In this document: piece after piece, positions 1 through 9,996 of the stretch
Layout of the letters: every line of letters starts with the position of its first letter
Numbering within the stretch: the first letter of the stretch is position 1
DNA from: Heterohyrax brucei
Lineage: Eukaryota; Chordata; Mammalia; Hyracoidea; Procaviidae
Direction: 5' to 3'
Length of the DNA stretch: 64,000 nucleotides
Assembly (NCBI GenBank): GCA_028571685.1
Contig: CM053158.1
Coordinates: forward strand, 56,264,001 to 56,328,000
The notes under the pieces: model-generated
Databases searched by the model: none
What the model was told of the DNA's origin: nothing
The model's input: only the letters and a program-made list of their open reading frames with translations
Translations under genes and position numbers: made by a program

Positions 1-639
1 CATGTAATCATTTAATTCATCTGATTACCAGGAGCTGGATTCAACTCAACAATAATGCGTCTGGTTCAGTTACTTAATAGTTACTTGTGGTAAGTCACAA
101 GTCTTTGACTAGTGAGGATTATATCCTCACTGCTGCCCAAGGTTAAGTGATCTGCAGTAACTTATTTGAGATGGGACTGTCACAAGGGTGGCAAATATCA
201 AAGGAAGCAACAAGAAATATGTAGGAGGCATCTTTATGGTTGTGTTCAAATATTTCATGATTCCTACATTGGAAGAATTATTGTTCCCCCTTACATTGTG
301 TATGCATCTCACTTTCTGTCAGACTTGTGACAAGTATAGGGTCTTGAACTCACCCTTGTGTCATCATACCTGTACAGAGAAGATTGCCAATAAGTGCTTG
401 CTGAAGGGAAAAAGAAAGCAAAGGAGAAAGAAGGAATGGAAAAGAGGAAGAAGGAAAGAAAAAGGAAAGAGAATTTTAGCAAATAGGTGGTCCCAGTGAT
501 TAATGATTTGTAATTAATATTACTGGAAGTTGCATTAACACCATAGTGAAAAACAATTCCATAAGACCATTCTTTCCACAAATTCCTACCATGTGCCTGA
601 TACTGTGCTAATACTGAAATTACGTGCTTTTAATATGCG
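1..639. other. Unique AT-rich DNA, no gene seen
   Basis: I recognise no repeat family or exon here. Open frames are short and on both strands, without family resemblance. The only notable structure is a purine-rich tract near 403-475, listed separately. Confidence 0.6.
403..475 (+). repeat. Homopurine tract
   Basis: About 70 bases that are nearly all A or G on the plus strand, with only isolated pyrimidines. Tracts like this can adopt triplex structures under supercoiling; that is inference here. The lysine/arginine-rich frame across it (188-499) is a by-product of base composition. Confidence 0.8.
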
Positions 640-1000
640 ATAGCTATGATGCTGTGAAGCCAGCAGAGACGCCTCCAGTATTGTGAATACCATCAGGGTC
701 ATTCACAGTGAGCAGGTTTCAGTGGAACTTCCAGACTGAGACTAGAAAGAAGGACTTGGTTGTCTACTTCTAAAAAAAGTTAGCCAATAAAATCCTATGA
801 ATAGCAGCAGGACACTGTCTGGTACAGTGCTGGATGATGACTCCTCAGGGTGGAAACACTCAAAATGTAATTTGGCTGCAGCAATGGGCTCAAATAAAAC
901 AACTGTTGTAAGGATAGCACAGAACTAGGCAGCATTTCATTCTGACATCTACAGGGTCACTATGTGTTGGAATCAATTGAGCAGCACCTAACAACAAAAG
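640..1000 (+). mobile_element. tRNA-Gly-type composite SINE, head missing
   Basis: The body matches the element at 24075-24416 and 25704-25925: 'CTTCCAGACTGAGAC', a 'GAATAGCAGCAGGACA' region, 'GGCAGCATTTCATT' and a tail ending in 'GCACCTAACAACAA'. The tRNA-like head is absent. The tail is of the AfroSINE/RTE type, so the same machinery probably copied it. Confidence 0.75.
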
Positions 1001-1003
1001 AAA

Positions 1004-1165
1004 ACTCTAGGGGTGTAGTGTTTTAACTGCTATGGCTGCTAACCAGAAGGTTGGCAATTCAAATCTGCCAGGGGCTCCTTGGAGACTCTACCATGCAGCT
1101 TTACTCTGTCTATAGTGTTGCTATAAGCTAGTCCCGACTTGATGGCAGTGGGTTTGTTTTATTGG
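1004..1165 (+). mobile_element. AfroSINE
   Basis: Short form of the family. A head remnant with 'GCTGCTAACC', a B-box-like 'GGCAATTCAAATCTG', the body 'CTCCTTGGAGACTCTA', and the tail 'GATGGCAGTGGGTTT'. Confidence 0.9.
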
Positions 1166-1190
1166 TTCACAACACAAAGAAGTTGTAAAG

Positions 1191-1380
1191 CTGCCCCGGT
1201 AGCACAATGATCAACCTTGGCTTTCCCCATATGGTCGGTGGTGGTTCCAACTTACCCAGTGGCAGGTGAAAAATCTAAGAGTCTGCTCCTTTAAAGACTG
1301 GAGCCTAGAAAACCCTGTGGGGCAGTTGTGCACAGTTACATGGGGTTATTGAGGCAAAGACGACTTGACTGCCAAGCCAA
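1191..1380 (+). mobile_element. AfroSINE, long-body form
   Basis: Carries the extra body segment 'CTGCTCCTTTAAAGACTGGA' that short copies lack, then 'AAAACCCTGTGGGGCAG'. It ends at 'GACTTGACTGCCAAGCC'. The 3' tail is partly eroded. Confidence 0.85.
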
Positions 1381-1714
1381 ATACCATCGAGTCAACACTA
1401 ATAACTCTAAAGCCAAGTCCTCTAGCATCCAAAGTTAGCAGCAAAAGAATGAGATGAGAAAAACAGGAGCAGTGCACTTAAAAGATATTTAAAAACTTCA
1501 GTAGGCCATAAATTGAAGATGTAATTTGGCCACAAATGGTTGGTGAATTGGTCATAAAATCAGAATTGTAATGCAAAAAGTTAGCAATTGTTGAGGGAGC
1601 ACTGATAGAAATATAGCTTTCTAAATGAAGAATGTCAGTTTTCTGCAAAAGACAGTTCATTTTTATAGAACCTGGTCCAGTCTGGAGTCCAGAAGACGGC
1701 ACCCAGCTTGTTAA
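1381..1714. other. Unique DNA
   Basis: No recognisable repeat or exon. An antisense frame of 100 codons (1478-1780) runs from here into the next repeat and resembles nothing I know. Confidence 0.5.
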
Positions 1715-2085
1715 CTCATTCATTTGGTGAATGTTTACTGAGCATCTAACAAATACGAGATATTTGCTAAATGCCATCAATAAATATGAACAATAACTAC
1801 ATCCCCTACCCTCATGGAGATCTTAAAGGGGAAAAGACATTGAACTTTAAGTGAAAGTTAACTTCTTGTGACAAAGGAAGAAGTTCAGTATGATGAGGGA
1901 GTGACAGGAGAGCTTGTAAGATAATATGGACATATGCTGTAGAGTATGGATGAAGGGATGGGAATTCTAACTTGGAGAAAATTAGACCATAAAAATGGTC
2001 TTGGGTGACTCAACAAGCAAATCCTTATGTTACACGTGTGTGGAATGGTTACAGAGTGGAAACAAGGCCTGAAATGCAAATATCA
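1715..2085 (+). repeat. Ancient mammalian interspersed repeat fragment
   Basis: Begins with the motif 'TTTACTGAGCATCTA' and continues through 'CCCTCATGGAGATC', the typical start of a very old mammalian repeat whose other pieces lie at 26985, 30675 and 47380. I cannot name the family securely. Confidence 0.55.
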
Positions 2086-2149
2086 CAGGAAATAGATTAA
2101 TTTGAGGAAAAATAATTTCTCTGTTGACCCTCAAATTCAAATTCTTGCC

Positions 2150-2330
2150 AGTGGTCAAGCTTGGCTCCCACCCATAAAGTTGGTCCTTCAAACTCACCTA
2201 GTGGCAGGTGAAAAATCTGGCCATCTGCTCCTGTAGAGACTGGAGCCTGGAAAACCTGTGGGGCAGCTCTACACGGTTACACGGGATCTACTATAATGTT
2301 CCACGTCATTAGCCTCAAATCGAGTCCAGT
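2150..2330 (+). mobile_element. AfroSINE, long-body form, 5' end eroded
   Basis: Shows 'GTGGCAGGTGAAAAATCTGG', 'CTGCTCCTGTAGAGACTGGA' and 'AAAACCTGTGGGGCAGC'. It is close in type to the copy at 1191, which suggests the same subfamily. The tail is degraded after 'TACACGGGATC'. Confidence 0.85.
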
Positions 2331-3154
2331 CGGAAAGTATTTCCCAGTTATTCCACATAGAGTAAGTCATCTTGTCTGATACCATGTTGATTCTGCAACA
2401 GTAATTATTTTTATTGAATTATTCTTCAATCTTTGTGCCTTAAGGGATTGCATCACTATTCCAGCCTGAGGTTCAGAGCCATGGGATGTCTCCTTACAAA
2501 CACAACAGATGTCCCCTCTTTTAGTTCCTTCTCTTTTATTTTGTCTCTGCTTCTCTCTGCCCTAAGTCCATCAAATCTTGGTCTAAATTATCTTATCTCA
2601 GTCTACTATGACCTTTGGATGCCTTCTTGTAATCTCACCATAATTCCTAGAATCACCTGGAGGTCTTATATCCTTAAAATCAGGATTAATCTCCCATCAG
2701 GAAACACTTGGCTAATTTACTGTCTTTCAAGCTACAGCGGGACCCGCTTTTTGTGAGCAGGGACACTGCTCGGCTATGTGTAACTTGGCTTTATTTCTGA
2801 CACTTTCCAGAACCATCTGGCTCATACACTATTTCTACAGTACTGAGAGAAAAAGATGGTAATCATTTTATGACAGATAACTCAAAAGAAGTAACAGAAT
2901 AATTACTTAAATCTACCAAGAACTGAATGCCCATACTTTATATTTATTTAGTCTTTAAATGGTTAATAAGTCCTACTTTATATTTTATAATAGTGGATCA
3001 AAGAAAAAAGTCCCTGCTCTCATGGAGCTATGATTCTTTTTTAGCAGACATACAGACCCATGCTTAGATGCACATCAGCACAGATACATCCACAAATATG
3101 TGTAATTTTACTTATATACAATAAACCACACATATATGAGGTGGGCTATTTGAC
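2331..3154. other. Mostly unique DNA
   Basis: No exon recognised. A 107-codon frame (2433-2756) has no family resemblance. A small piece at 2995-3065 ('CCTGCTCTCATGGAGCTATG') looks like the same ancient repeat as at 1715. Confidence 0.5.
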
Positions 3155-3600
3155 ACATTTTTAACATATACACCCCTGAGGCCATCACCACTATCAAGGT
3201 AGTTTCTTCATGCTCCTTTGTAAATTAGCCTTCCATGTGACCCAGCAAGTTATCATAACTGATTGCCTTTAATCACTATAGTGGTTTCTATTTTCTATAA
3301 TCTTACATAAATGGAATCAAACAGTATGTATTCACTATTGTCTGACATAATTATTTTCAGATTCAAACATGTTTTTGTTTTCATGTATCCAGTTTATTCC
3401 CTGGTGTCACAGTGGTTAGGTGCTGGGATGCTTCCTCAAGGATCAGCAGTTCTAACCCAATAGGAGGAAGATGTGGCAGTCTGTAAAGATTTACAGCCTT
3501 AGAAACCCTGTGAGGCAATTCTCTGGATGGACATTTTGGTTGTTTCCAACTTGGGACTATGGGACTATTACAAATAAATATTAGGTGAATGGATAAATGG
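3155..3600 (-). mobile_element. LINE-1 3' region, antisense, split by a SINE
   Basis: Degraded antisense LINE-1 sequence, recognisable from 'AAATGGAATCAAACAGTATG' and, after the SINE at 3400-3525, 'GGATGGACATTTTGGTTGTT'. Both are hallmarks of old L1 3' segments read backwards. Confidence 0.7.
3400..3525 (+). mobile_element. AfroSINE, 3' truncated
   Basis: The head begins 'CCCTGGTGTCACAGTGGTTA' and the body reads 'GTAAAGATTTACAGCCTTAG'. The element stops after 'CCCTGTGAGGCAATTCT', so the RTE-like tail is lost. It sits inside the antisense LINE-1 piece. Confidence 0.85.
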
Positions 3601-3672
3601 ATAGATAGAAGCATAGAAAGACAGAGATACATATGTGTGTTTATATATATATATATATAAACATATGTACAT
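3600..3672. repeat. Degenerate AT-rich simple repeat
   Basis: 'ATGGATAGATAG' followed by a TG run and about ten TA units near 3641-3660, then 'ACATATGTACATC'. Confidence 0.8.
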
Positions 3673-3688
3673 CTATATTGGCACAAGA

Positions 3689-3892
3689 AGCCCTGTAGCA
3701 CAGTGGTTAAGCACTTGGATTATAATCAGAAGGTTGGTGATTTGAACTCACCAGCCACTCCATGACAGAGAAATGTGACAGTTTGTTTCTGTAAAGGTTT
3801 ATGGTCTTAGGAACCCTATGAGACAGTTCTACTCTGTCCTATAGGGTAACTATGAGTCAGAATCATCCGGATGGCACCTAACAACACCCATA
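3689..3892 (+). mobile_element. AfroSINE (1st of five head to tail)
   Basis: Complete: head 'GTAGCACAGTGGTTAAGCAC', long body, and tail 'GATGGCACCTAACAACA'. The next element begins within about 10 bases of this tail. Confidence 0.92.
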
Positions 3893-3897
3893 ATTTA

Positions 3898-4099
3898 GGA
3901 ATCTCTGAGGGGCACGAATGGTTAAGAGCTAGACTACCAATCAAAAGATTAGCAGTTCAAACTCATCTAGAGGTACCTTGGCAGAAAGACCTGAATATCT
4001 CTTTCTGAAAGATCATAGCCCCTAAAAACCTATGGAGTACAGTTCTACCCTGCAATACATTGAGTCAGCATGAGTTGGAACTGACTCAAGAACAACTAG
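3898..4099 (+). mobile_element. AfroSINE (2nd of five)
   Basis: Head 'AATGGTTAAGAGCTAGACTA', B-box-like 'GCAGTTCAAACTC', body 'AGAAAGACCTGAATATC', tail 'AACTGACTCAAGAACAACTA'. Confidence 0.9.
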
Positions 4100-4300
4100 T
4101 TGGACAGCACAAATGGTAAAGCACTTGGCTACTAACTGAATGGCTATCAGTTCAAATACATCCAAAGGTACCTTGAAAGAAAGACTTGACAATCTTCTGA
4201 GTGATTACAGCCACTGAAAACCCTATGTAGCACAGTTCTTCCCTGCCACATGAGTCACCATGAGTCAGAGGTGTCTCAAAGCCGATGGGTTTGTTTCTGC
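4100..4300 (+). mobile_element. AfroSINE (3rd of five)
   Basis: Head 'AAATGGTAAAGCACTTGGCT', body 'GAAAGAAAGACTTGACAATC', and a tail ending 'CAAAGCCGATGGGTTTGTTT'. It abuts its neighbour without unique DNA between them. Confidence 0.9.
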
Positions 4301-4314
4301 ATACCACCATGTGT

Positions 4315-4520
4315 CTGTCAGTTTGTTACACTCTGGTGGCTTGTGCGTTGCTGTGATACCAGAAGCTTTGCCATCAGTATTTTAGATACCAGCATGGCCA
4401 CCTTTGGTGGCCAGTTTCAGCAAAGCTTCCAGACTAAGATAGACTAGAGAGAAGGCCCTTGTAGTCTGCTTCTGAAAAAAACTGGCAGTAAAAACCTTAT
4501 GAATAGGAGCAAAACATTCT
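4315..4520 (+). mobile_element. tRNA-Gly-type composite SINE, partial (4th of five)
   Basis: Contains the body landmarks 'GCTTGTGCGTTGCTGTGAT', 'CAAAGCTTCCAGACTAAGAT' and 'TGAATAGGAGCAAAACATTC' shared with the element at 24075. Both head and tail are missing. The 'CACCTTTGGTGGCC' part is specific to this copy. Confidence 0.7.
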
Positions 4521-4574
4521 TTCATATATAATATGTATATCTATATGTATATATCCGTATCTATATGCATATTT

Positions 4575-4739
4575 GGAGCCCTGGTGGTGCAATGGTTAAG
4601 AACTACAATGGCTAACCCAAAGGTTAGTGGTTCGAATCTACCAACTGCTCCTTGGAAACCCTTTGGGGCAGTTCTCCTCTGACCCATAAGGCTGCTATGT
4701 GTGAGAATTGATTCGATGTCAATGAGTTTTTTAAATAGG
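4575..4739 (+). mobile_element. AfroSINE with perfect 12-bp target-site duplication (5th of five)
   Basis: A short-body copy beginning 'GGAGCCCTGGTGGTGCAATG' and ending in 'GATGTCAATGAGTTTTTT'. The 12-mer ATATGCATATTT occurs directly before (4563-4574) and after (4740-4751) it. This marks a clean LINE-type insertion and a fairly young copy. Confidence 0.95.
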
Positions 4740-4751
4740 ATATGCATATTT

Positions 4752-5190
4752 ATATGTACATCTGTATATACTTATCTGTTCTTAATAATTTAAGTGAAAT
4801 ACCCAAGTATGTCTCTACTCGCCGTTCCCACTCTCCAGCGCTTTCACTGGTTTCCTTACGAGTTCTAAGTAGAAGGGGGCTGCCTGTAACGGATGTGGTA
4901 GACCATAAACACATTTCAAGGCAGCGCAACTTGCTCGGTAACTTGCATGCAACAGACAGAGCAAGTGCTTTCCTAAACACTCATTAGGTGACTTTCTAAT
5001 GTGCCTCCCGCACATCCAATACATTGTACTCTTGTCAGTATATTAACTAGTTTGGGTCCCTCGTGAGAACAGACTACAAACTCTGTGAAGGAAAGAATGG
5101 TGCCAAAATTGTCTAACATTGCATGACACAGATGAAATGCCCAATAACATAATGAGTAAGGGAAGCAATTAATGACAAGAAGTGAGAACA
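4752..5190. other. Unique DNA with several CpGs
   Basis: No repeat recognised. 4815-4965 is somewhat richer in CpG than the surroundings ('TACTCGCCGTTCCC', 'GTAACGGATG', 'GCAGCGCAACTTGCTCGG'). Three overlapping short frames cover it on both strands, but none is recognisable, so I do not call an exon. Confidence 0.45.
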
Positions 5191-5191
5191 T

Positions 5192-5402
5192 GTTGCTGTT
5201 GCTGCTGTGTGCTGTTGAGTCTGTCCTGACTCATAGTGACCCTACAGAACACAGAAGAACTGCCCCATAGAGTTTCCCAGGCTGTGATCTCTACAGAAGC
5301 AGATCGCTGGGTCTTTTGTCTCACAGAGCTTCTAGTGGATTCAAACTGCTGATCTTTTGGTTAGCAGCTGAGTACTTTAACCACTGTGCCACTGGAACTC
5401 CT
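5192..5402 (-). mobile_element. AfroSINE, long-body form
   Basis: Reverse complement of a complete copy: tail remnant 'GTTGCTGTTGCTGCTG', 'CTGACTCATAGTGACCC', and head end 'CCACTGTGCCACTGGAACTC'. Confidence 0.92.
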
Positions 5403-5415
5403 TAGAGAGAATATA

Positions 5416-5580
5416 ACCCCAAAACCCACTGCCACTGAGTCAACTCTGACACACAGCTATCCTACAGGGCAGAGTAGAAGTGCTCTGTAGAGTTTCTAAG
5501 GAGCACCTGGCAGATTCAAACCGCCAAAATTTTGGTTAGCCGCTGTAGAACTTATCCACTAGGCCACCAGGATTTCCTTA
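5416..5580 (-). mobile_element. AfroSINE, short form
   Basis: Reads 'CAAAACCCACTGCCACTGAG' at its 3' end and 'CCACTAGGCCACCAGGATTT' at the head. It lies 14 bases from the preceding copy, in the same orientation. Confidence 0.92.
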
Positions 5581-5589
5581 GTGAGAACA

Positions 5590-5705
5590 CACACTGTAAA
5601 AGTCAAGAGTGAATATGTGCTTTGTAATCTGGCTGCCTGGATTTTAAACCCAGTCACACAGATGTGTGACTCTAGGCAAGCAATTCTAGTCCCCATAATC
5701 TCTAT
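5590..5705 (+). mobile_element. MIR fragment
   Basis: Shows the MIR core order: 'CTGGCTGCCTGGATTT', 'GTGTGACTCTAGGCAAGC', 'CCCCATAATCTCTATCTGT'. Confidence 0.65.
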
Positions 5706-6702
5706 CTGTAATTACAAACCCCAAAGAGCTTCTGTCCCCAGTAGAAATACAATATTTTGATCTCCCTGATTAATGTGAGGGCTATTATAATTTGGTTAAA
5801 AGATGACACAAATTAACAAAACATGCAATCAAGAGGAAAACACTTGCAAAGTACAAAATCCATCATCTTACATGGTTTTTACTCTCCTCAGTGGGCTTCA
5901 ATTTACTCATGAACCAAAGCAATGGGAGACAAACTTGTTGGTGTACACTGCATACCCACAATCACAAGTGATAATCAGGTAACACGTATGAGCCCAGTGC
6001 CGCTGAGTCAGATCCATGTATATATTAGGTTAATTATTATGTTTTTCTCAAACATACAGCTATTTTCTGGAAAGAGCAAGGAAAATAAGTTTAAATGAAG
6101 AAAAAAGAGGGTGATAGAGCTTGCATCTTTGTCTACCTTATTAAATTGACACCATGAAACAATTTTATCATTAAAATTATATAATGGCATAAGCTGCAAC
6201 AGGACACCTCTCAGGCGGAAAATGGAAGAAAAACACAAAACGTTTTCAGAGGAGTTAAGAAGCTTTCTTGGACAAGTTATGTTACAATAAAATATTAATG
6301 TGTGTTCATTTGTCATGTGTTAATTAGCAGAATAAGCTGTAGGAAGTCCGGATTACCATGCAAATGTTAATTAGGTCATAATTTATGGTAAGCGTTTCTA
6401 AGTTTAGGAGCACTGTGTCTCATTTAGCAGCAGTTGAACTTTAGAAATAATTTGCATGTGCAACTGCTCGTTTTCAATTCTAATATGACAGTCACTTCAT
6501 TTCAATAAATACAAGAAACTACATTTAAATAATAGCAAATTCAGAGCTAATTTGGTCATAGCCAGTACATTTTCCTGGGAGATGGAAACTTTGTCCTTTA
6601 GTTACCCCAGGTAAAAAAAATGATTCAGAATATATTTTTTCTGAAAGAGCTAAGAGAGTTTTGTTTTGTTTTGTTTTTCCCTAGCACCTATCCAGAATAT
6701 TA
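5706..6702. other. Unique AT-rich stretch
   Basis: About 1 kb without recognised interspersed repeats, unusual in this window. It contains the candidate conserved element at 6310-6560. Confidence 0.6.
6310..6560. promoter_or_regulatory. Candidate conserved non-coding element (octamer and homeodomain motifs)
   Basis: Seen: the POU octamer ATGCAAAT at 6358-6365, its reverse complement ATTTGCAT at 6450-6457, TAATTA cores at 6321 and 6368, and an 8-bp inverted repeat AGCAGTTG (6429-6436) / CAACTGCT (6461-6468) that encloses the second octamer. The E-box-like cores CAGTTG and CAACTG lie in those arms. Enhancer function is inference; conservation cannot be tested here. Confidence 0.35.
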
Positions 6703-6768
6703 GGACTCTACTTCTTTAGATTGCTATGAGTCAGAATTGACTAGATGGCAACGGATTTAGTTTTTTAG
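6703..6768 (+). mobile_element. AfroSINE 3' end only
   Basis: Only the last part is present: 'GATTGCTATGAGTCAGAATT' then 'GACTAGATGGCAACGGATTT'. Head and body are absent, so it is a 5'-truncated copy. Confidence 0.8.
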
Positions 6769-6827
6769 AAGAATATATGTTCTTAGATGGTTTTTACATG
6801 ATCTCTCTCAATCATCTTTAAAGAATC

Positions 6828-7024
6828 AAAAACTCAACCAGTTGCTGTCAGTACCATTCTGACTCATGGTGACCCCATGTGTGTCCCAGAACTCTGCTCT
6901 CCTGGATGGGTTTTCAGTGCTCGATTTTTGAAGTAGATCACTTTTGAGGCCATTCTGAGTGAACTTGAACCTCCAACCTCTCATTAAGCAATAAGCTCAT
7001 TAACCATTTGCACAACCCAGTTGT
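6828..7024 (-). mobile_element. AfroSINE, divergent long-body subfamily
   Basis: The antisense body includes 'GACTCATGGTGACCCCATGT' and 'GAAGTAGATCACTTTTGAGG', and the head ends 'AACCATTTGCACAACCCAG'. This subtype recurs at 35945 and 56250. Confidence 0.85.
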
Positions 7025-7881
7025 CAGTTGACTATCTTTATGTTCCAAGTAATGTTCTCACCTCTCTACTTTAGCTCTCTACAGATTCAATCACACAGTA
7101 ATGTTCTGCCAGTTCTTGCCTGTTCTGTCTTTATGTACTGAAATTGTTTTAATTCTTAATTTTTTTAACTTATTTTTGTTCTGTTTCAGAGCAATAAACG
7201 ATCATAGCCTCTCTTGAGTTCACATAAGCCATAGGAAATTTGGATTGGAAAAGTAGGAAGTACTTATTAGAGACAGAAAACTTCCAGAATAGAAATTCCA
7301 AGATAGGTAATTTCTGTTGTTGTTGTTGCTACACTGGTTCAGAGCAAGGCTTCTTAAGATGTCACAAAACCTTATGGCAGTCTGATAGCACTATGGACCT
7401 CTTTTCCGAGTACGGCTTTATATGCTACAAGTAAAATGTAGGATTAAAAAGAAACTAATTATAGTGAAATATTGCTTTTAAAATATGTACTTGTTCATTA
7501 GTGCACTTAAATAACATGATCCATATCGTGTCTACTAACTACTGTCTTTTCAAAGTATAGGTAGTAATAACTCTAACTGATATTTCAAGGTATCTACATT
7601 TCAACCATATGAATACATCTGTGGTTTCTTTTGGTGACAAAGTCCTGGGTACTGCTAATACTTCAGTGGTTTGTTCATAATTTCATAATTAGAAGAAATG
7701 CTATAGTTATGACAGAGAGCAATGGAAATAAAGACATAATTATGTTTTTATTCAAGTCTACATGTTCCCTGAATCCTCTCAGGTTAAAATCTCCTAACCT
7801 GGAGGAAAAAATGTCTTAAACTCTACTGCATATTTTTTAATCAACATTTACTGAATTTTAAAATGTTATTATAAACATAAA
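7025..7881. other. Unique DNA
   Basis: No exon or repeat family recognised. A short (TTG)n run near 7315-7330 is the only simple repeat. Frames at 7240-7434 and 7631-7819 are short and composition-driven. Confidence 0.5.
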
Positions 7882-8063
7882 ATCCCCAATCCCCAAACCC
7901 CAAACCAAACTCACTGTCGCTGAGTCGACGCCAACTCACAGTGACCCTATAGGACAGAGTAGAATGGTTCCATAGAGTTTCTGAGGAGTGTCTGGCAGAT
8001 TTGAAGTGCCAGCCTTTTGGTTAGCAGCCAGCAGCACTTAACTACTACTCCACTAGAGTTCCC
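7882..8063 (-). mobile_element. AfroSINE, short form
   Basis: 'AAACTCACTGTCGCTGAGTC' at the tail and 'TTTTGGTTAGCAGCCAGCAG' near the head. The CpGs in the tail ('GTCGCTGAGTCGACGCC') are unusually well kept, which suggests a younger copy. Confidence 0.92.
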
Positions 8064-8678
8064 ACAAAAGGCAACATTTGAAAAAAAAATCCTTTTACTC
8101 TCAAACACTCTTTTCATTTTATAACCCTTACCTACCCCCACACAGTTTTTTACACACTTGCAGTCACAGCGCATGCTCATTTTATTATCTGCTCAGTGGT
8201 TTCTCATCAGCAAGAACAGTAATATTTAAAGTATGTCAAAGATGTGAGACCCTCCATCAGCCCAACAAGGGGAGAATGTAGACTGTGTGACTAGGACATC
8301 ATTCCCCTGTATCCCCTCCCTGTATCCTAGGTTCAACCAGAGCAGCTCTGAGTTTATTTTACATATGGGCTTCCAAATAAGCTTTGATTCACACTGTTTT
8401 TTAAAAATGTGAATTTTCTGCCAAGATTTAAAAACCATAGCTTTCAAATAAAAACCCAAACTTCAAGCTTCTCATAGCCAAGGCTGGCACTGTATTTTAC
8501 ATGGCAACAATCCACTGAAGCAGAATCTGCTTCTTATCCGGATATAGTGGCCCCCTTTCTAAAATCACTTGTCTTTTTTAGGTTACTTGCCTAGTTCCTG
8601 TGTATGTCTGACTTGGCAGCCACCCATTAGATGAGAATTTATACTCCTTAGCTATTTAGACCCTCAGCATAACTAGTG
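8064..8678. other. Unique DNA
   Basis: Nothing recognised. Overlapping short frames on both strands (7947-8459) have no family resemblance. Confidence 0.5.
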
Positions 8679-9176
8679 TGTCTTAGTTATCTAGTGCTGA
8701 TGTAACAGAAATACTCCAAGTGTTTAGCAAACATGGATTTACTCTCTCACAGTCTAGTAGGCCATAAGTCCAAATTCAGGGTGCCAGCCCCAGGGGAAGG
8801 CTTTTTCTCTGTGTCAACCCTGGAGGAAGGACCCTGTCATCAGTCTTTCCCTAAAACAGGAGCCACTCAGCACAAGAACCTTAGATCCCAAGGGTGTGCT
8901 CTGCTGCCGGCACTAGTTTCTTGGTGGCACAAGGTCCCCCTGTCTCTCTCTCTCCTTGCTCCTTTTATATATCAAAAGCAATTAACTTGAGACCCAACCT
9001 AATCTTGTAGATTTGAGTCCTGCCTCATTAACATAACTGCCACAAATCCATCTAATTAACATCACAGGAAAATCACATCAGATGACAAAACAGTGGGCCA
9101 TCACAGAATATTGGGATACACGGGGTAGCCAAATTGATACACACATTTTGATGGGATTCAATTCAACCATGACATA
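8679..9176 (-). mobile_element. MaLR-like solitary LTR, antisense
   Basis: Starts at 'TGTCTTAGTTATCTAGTGCT', the reverse complement of the LTR end seen at about 23632, and contains 'CTCATTAACATAACTGCC' and 'CACATCAGATGACAAAACAG'. The same element occurs antisense at 14269 and sense at 21630. The architecture resembles MaLR LTRs; the family name is tentative. No internal retroviral genes adjoin it. Confidence 0.7.
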
Positions 9177-9218
9177 GTGCCTTCAACTGATTGCTTTCAC
9201 GAGCTCCTAAATAGAACA

Positions 9219-9446
9219 AGAGGCCCTGGGCAGTGCAAATGGTTCCCAATGTCAGCTGCTAAGCAAGAGGTTGGAGTTTAGAGTCCATCTACATGTATGT
9301 GCCTTGGAAAGAAAGCCTCAGAAGAAAGGCCTGGTGATCTGCTTCCAATAAATCAGCCATAAAACACCACATTAAACACAGTTCTACTCCCACACATGTG
9401 GGGTCGCAATGAGTTGAAATCCACTCAACAGCAACTGTGTTTTTGT
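9219..9446 (+). mobile_element. AfroSINE, long-body form
   Basis: 'GAGGCCCTGGGCAGTGCAAA', then 'AAAGGCCTGGTGATCTGCTT', with the tail 'CAACAGCAACTGTGTTTTTG'. It directly abuts the next LTR, whose 5' end is missing. Confidence 0.9.
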
Positions 9447-9996
9447 TTGTTTTATTCCACTTAAGGCTGTATGACTGTCCTCTGTTCTGCAATTTTTTTA
9501 TGCTATAAATCCTAATCTCTGCATTTGGCTAATAGACGGATTATGTTAGAGAGGATTAGGGAGGATTATGTTAGAGAGGAAAGGCACCTCCCAGCTCCAA
9601 TGTAAAGGGAGTTTCCCTAGAATGTGGCTTGCACCACCTTTCATCCTTTCTTCCTCAAAGAGATAAAAGGAAAGGGAAACAAGCAGAGAGTTGGGAACCT
9701 CACACCATCAAGAAAGCAGCACTAGGAGTAGAGTGCACTCTTCAGAGTTGAGGTTCCTGCGCCAAGATGCTCCCTTACCAAAGACTGATGCAAAACAAGG
9801 ACTTTCCTCCAGAGCTGAAAAAGAGGGAAACCTTTTCCCTGGACTGGACACTCTGAATTTGGACCTGTAGCCTACTAGCCAAGTGCCGTAGAGTCAGATC
9901 TGACTCTTGGCGACTGGACTGTAAAAATAAACCTTTTTTTGTTAAAGCCATCCACATGTGGTATCTCTGTTGGAGCAGAACCAGATGACTAGGTGA
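9447..9996 (+). mobile_element. MaLR-like LTR, sense, interrupted by a solo SINE tail
   Basis: Runs collinear with 28757-29282 and 34352-34853: 'GGAGTTTCCCTAGAATGTGG', 'TCACACCATCAAGAAAGCAG', 'TTCCTCCAGAGCTGAAAAAG', and a 3' end 'GATGACTAGGTGATG'. A 38-bp foreign insert at 9879-9916 is described separately. Confidence 0.75.
9879..9916 (-). mobile_element. Solo AfroSINE/RTE 3' tail inside an LTR
   Basis: Contains 'CAAGTGCCGTAGAGTCAGAT' and 'CTGACTCTTGGCGAC', the reverse complement of the SINE/RTE end and nothing more. In the LTR copy at 34352 the flanking bases are contiguous ('CTAGCCTACGAGACTGTGAG', 34763-34782), so this is an insertion. Confidence 0.75.

Noticed and set aside
4815-4965. Possible CpG island or promoter
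   Set aside because: The CpGs are few and the stretch is too short; there is no TATA or initiator context to support a promoter.
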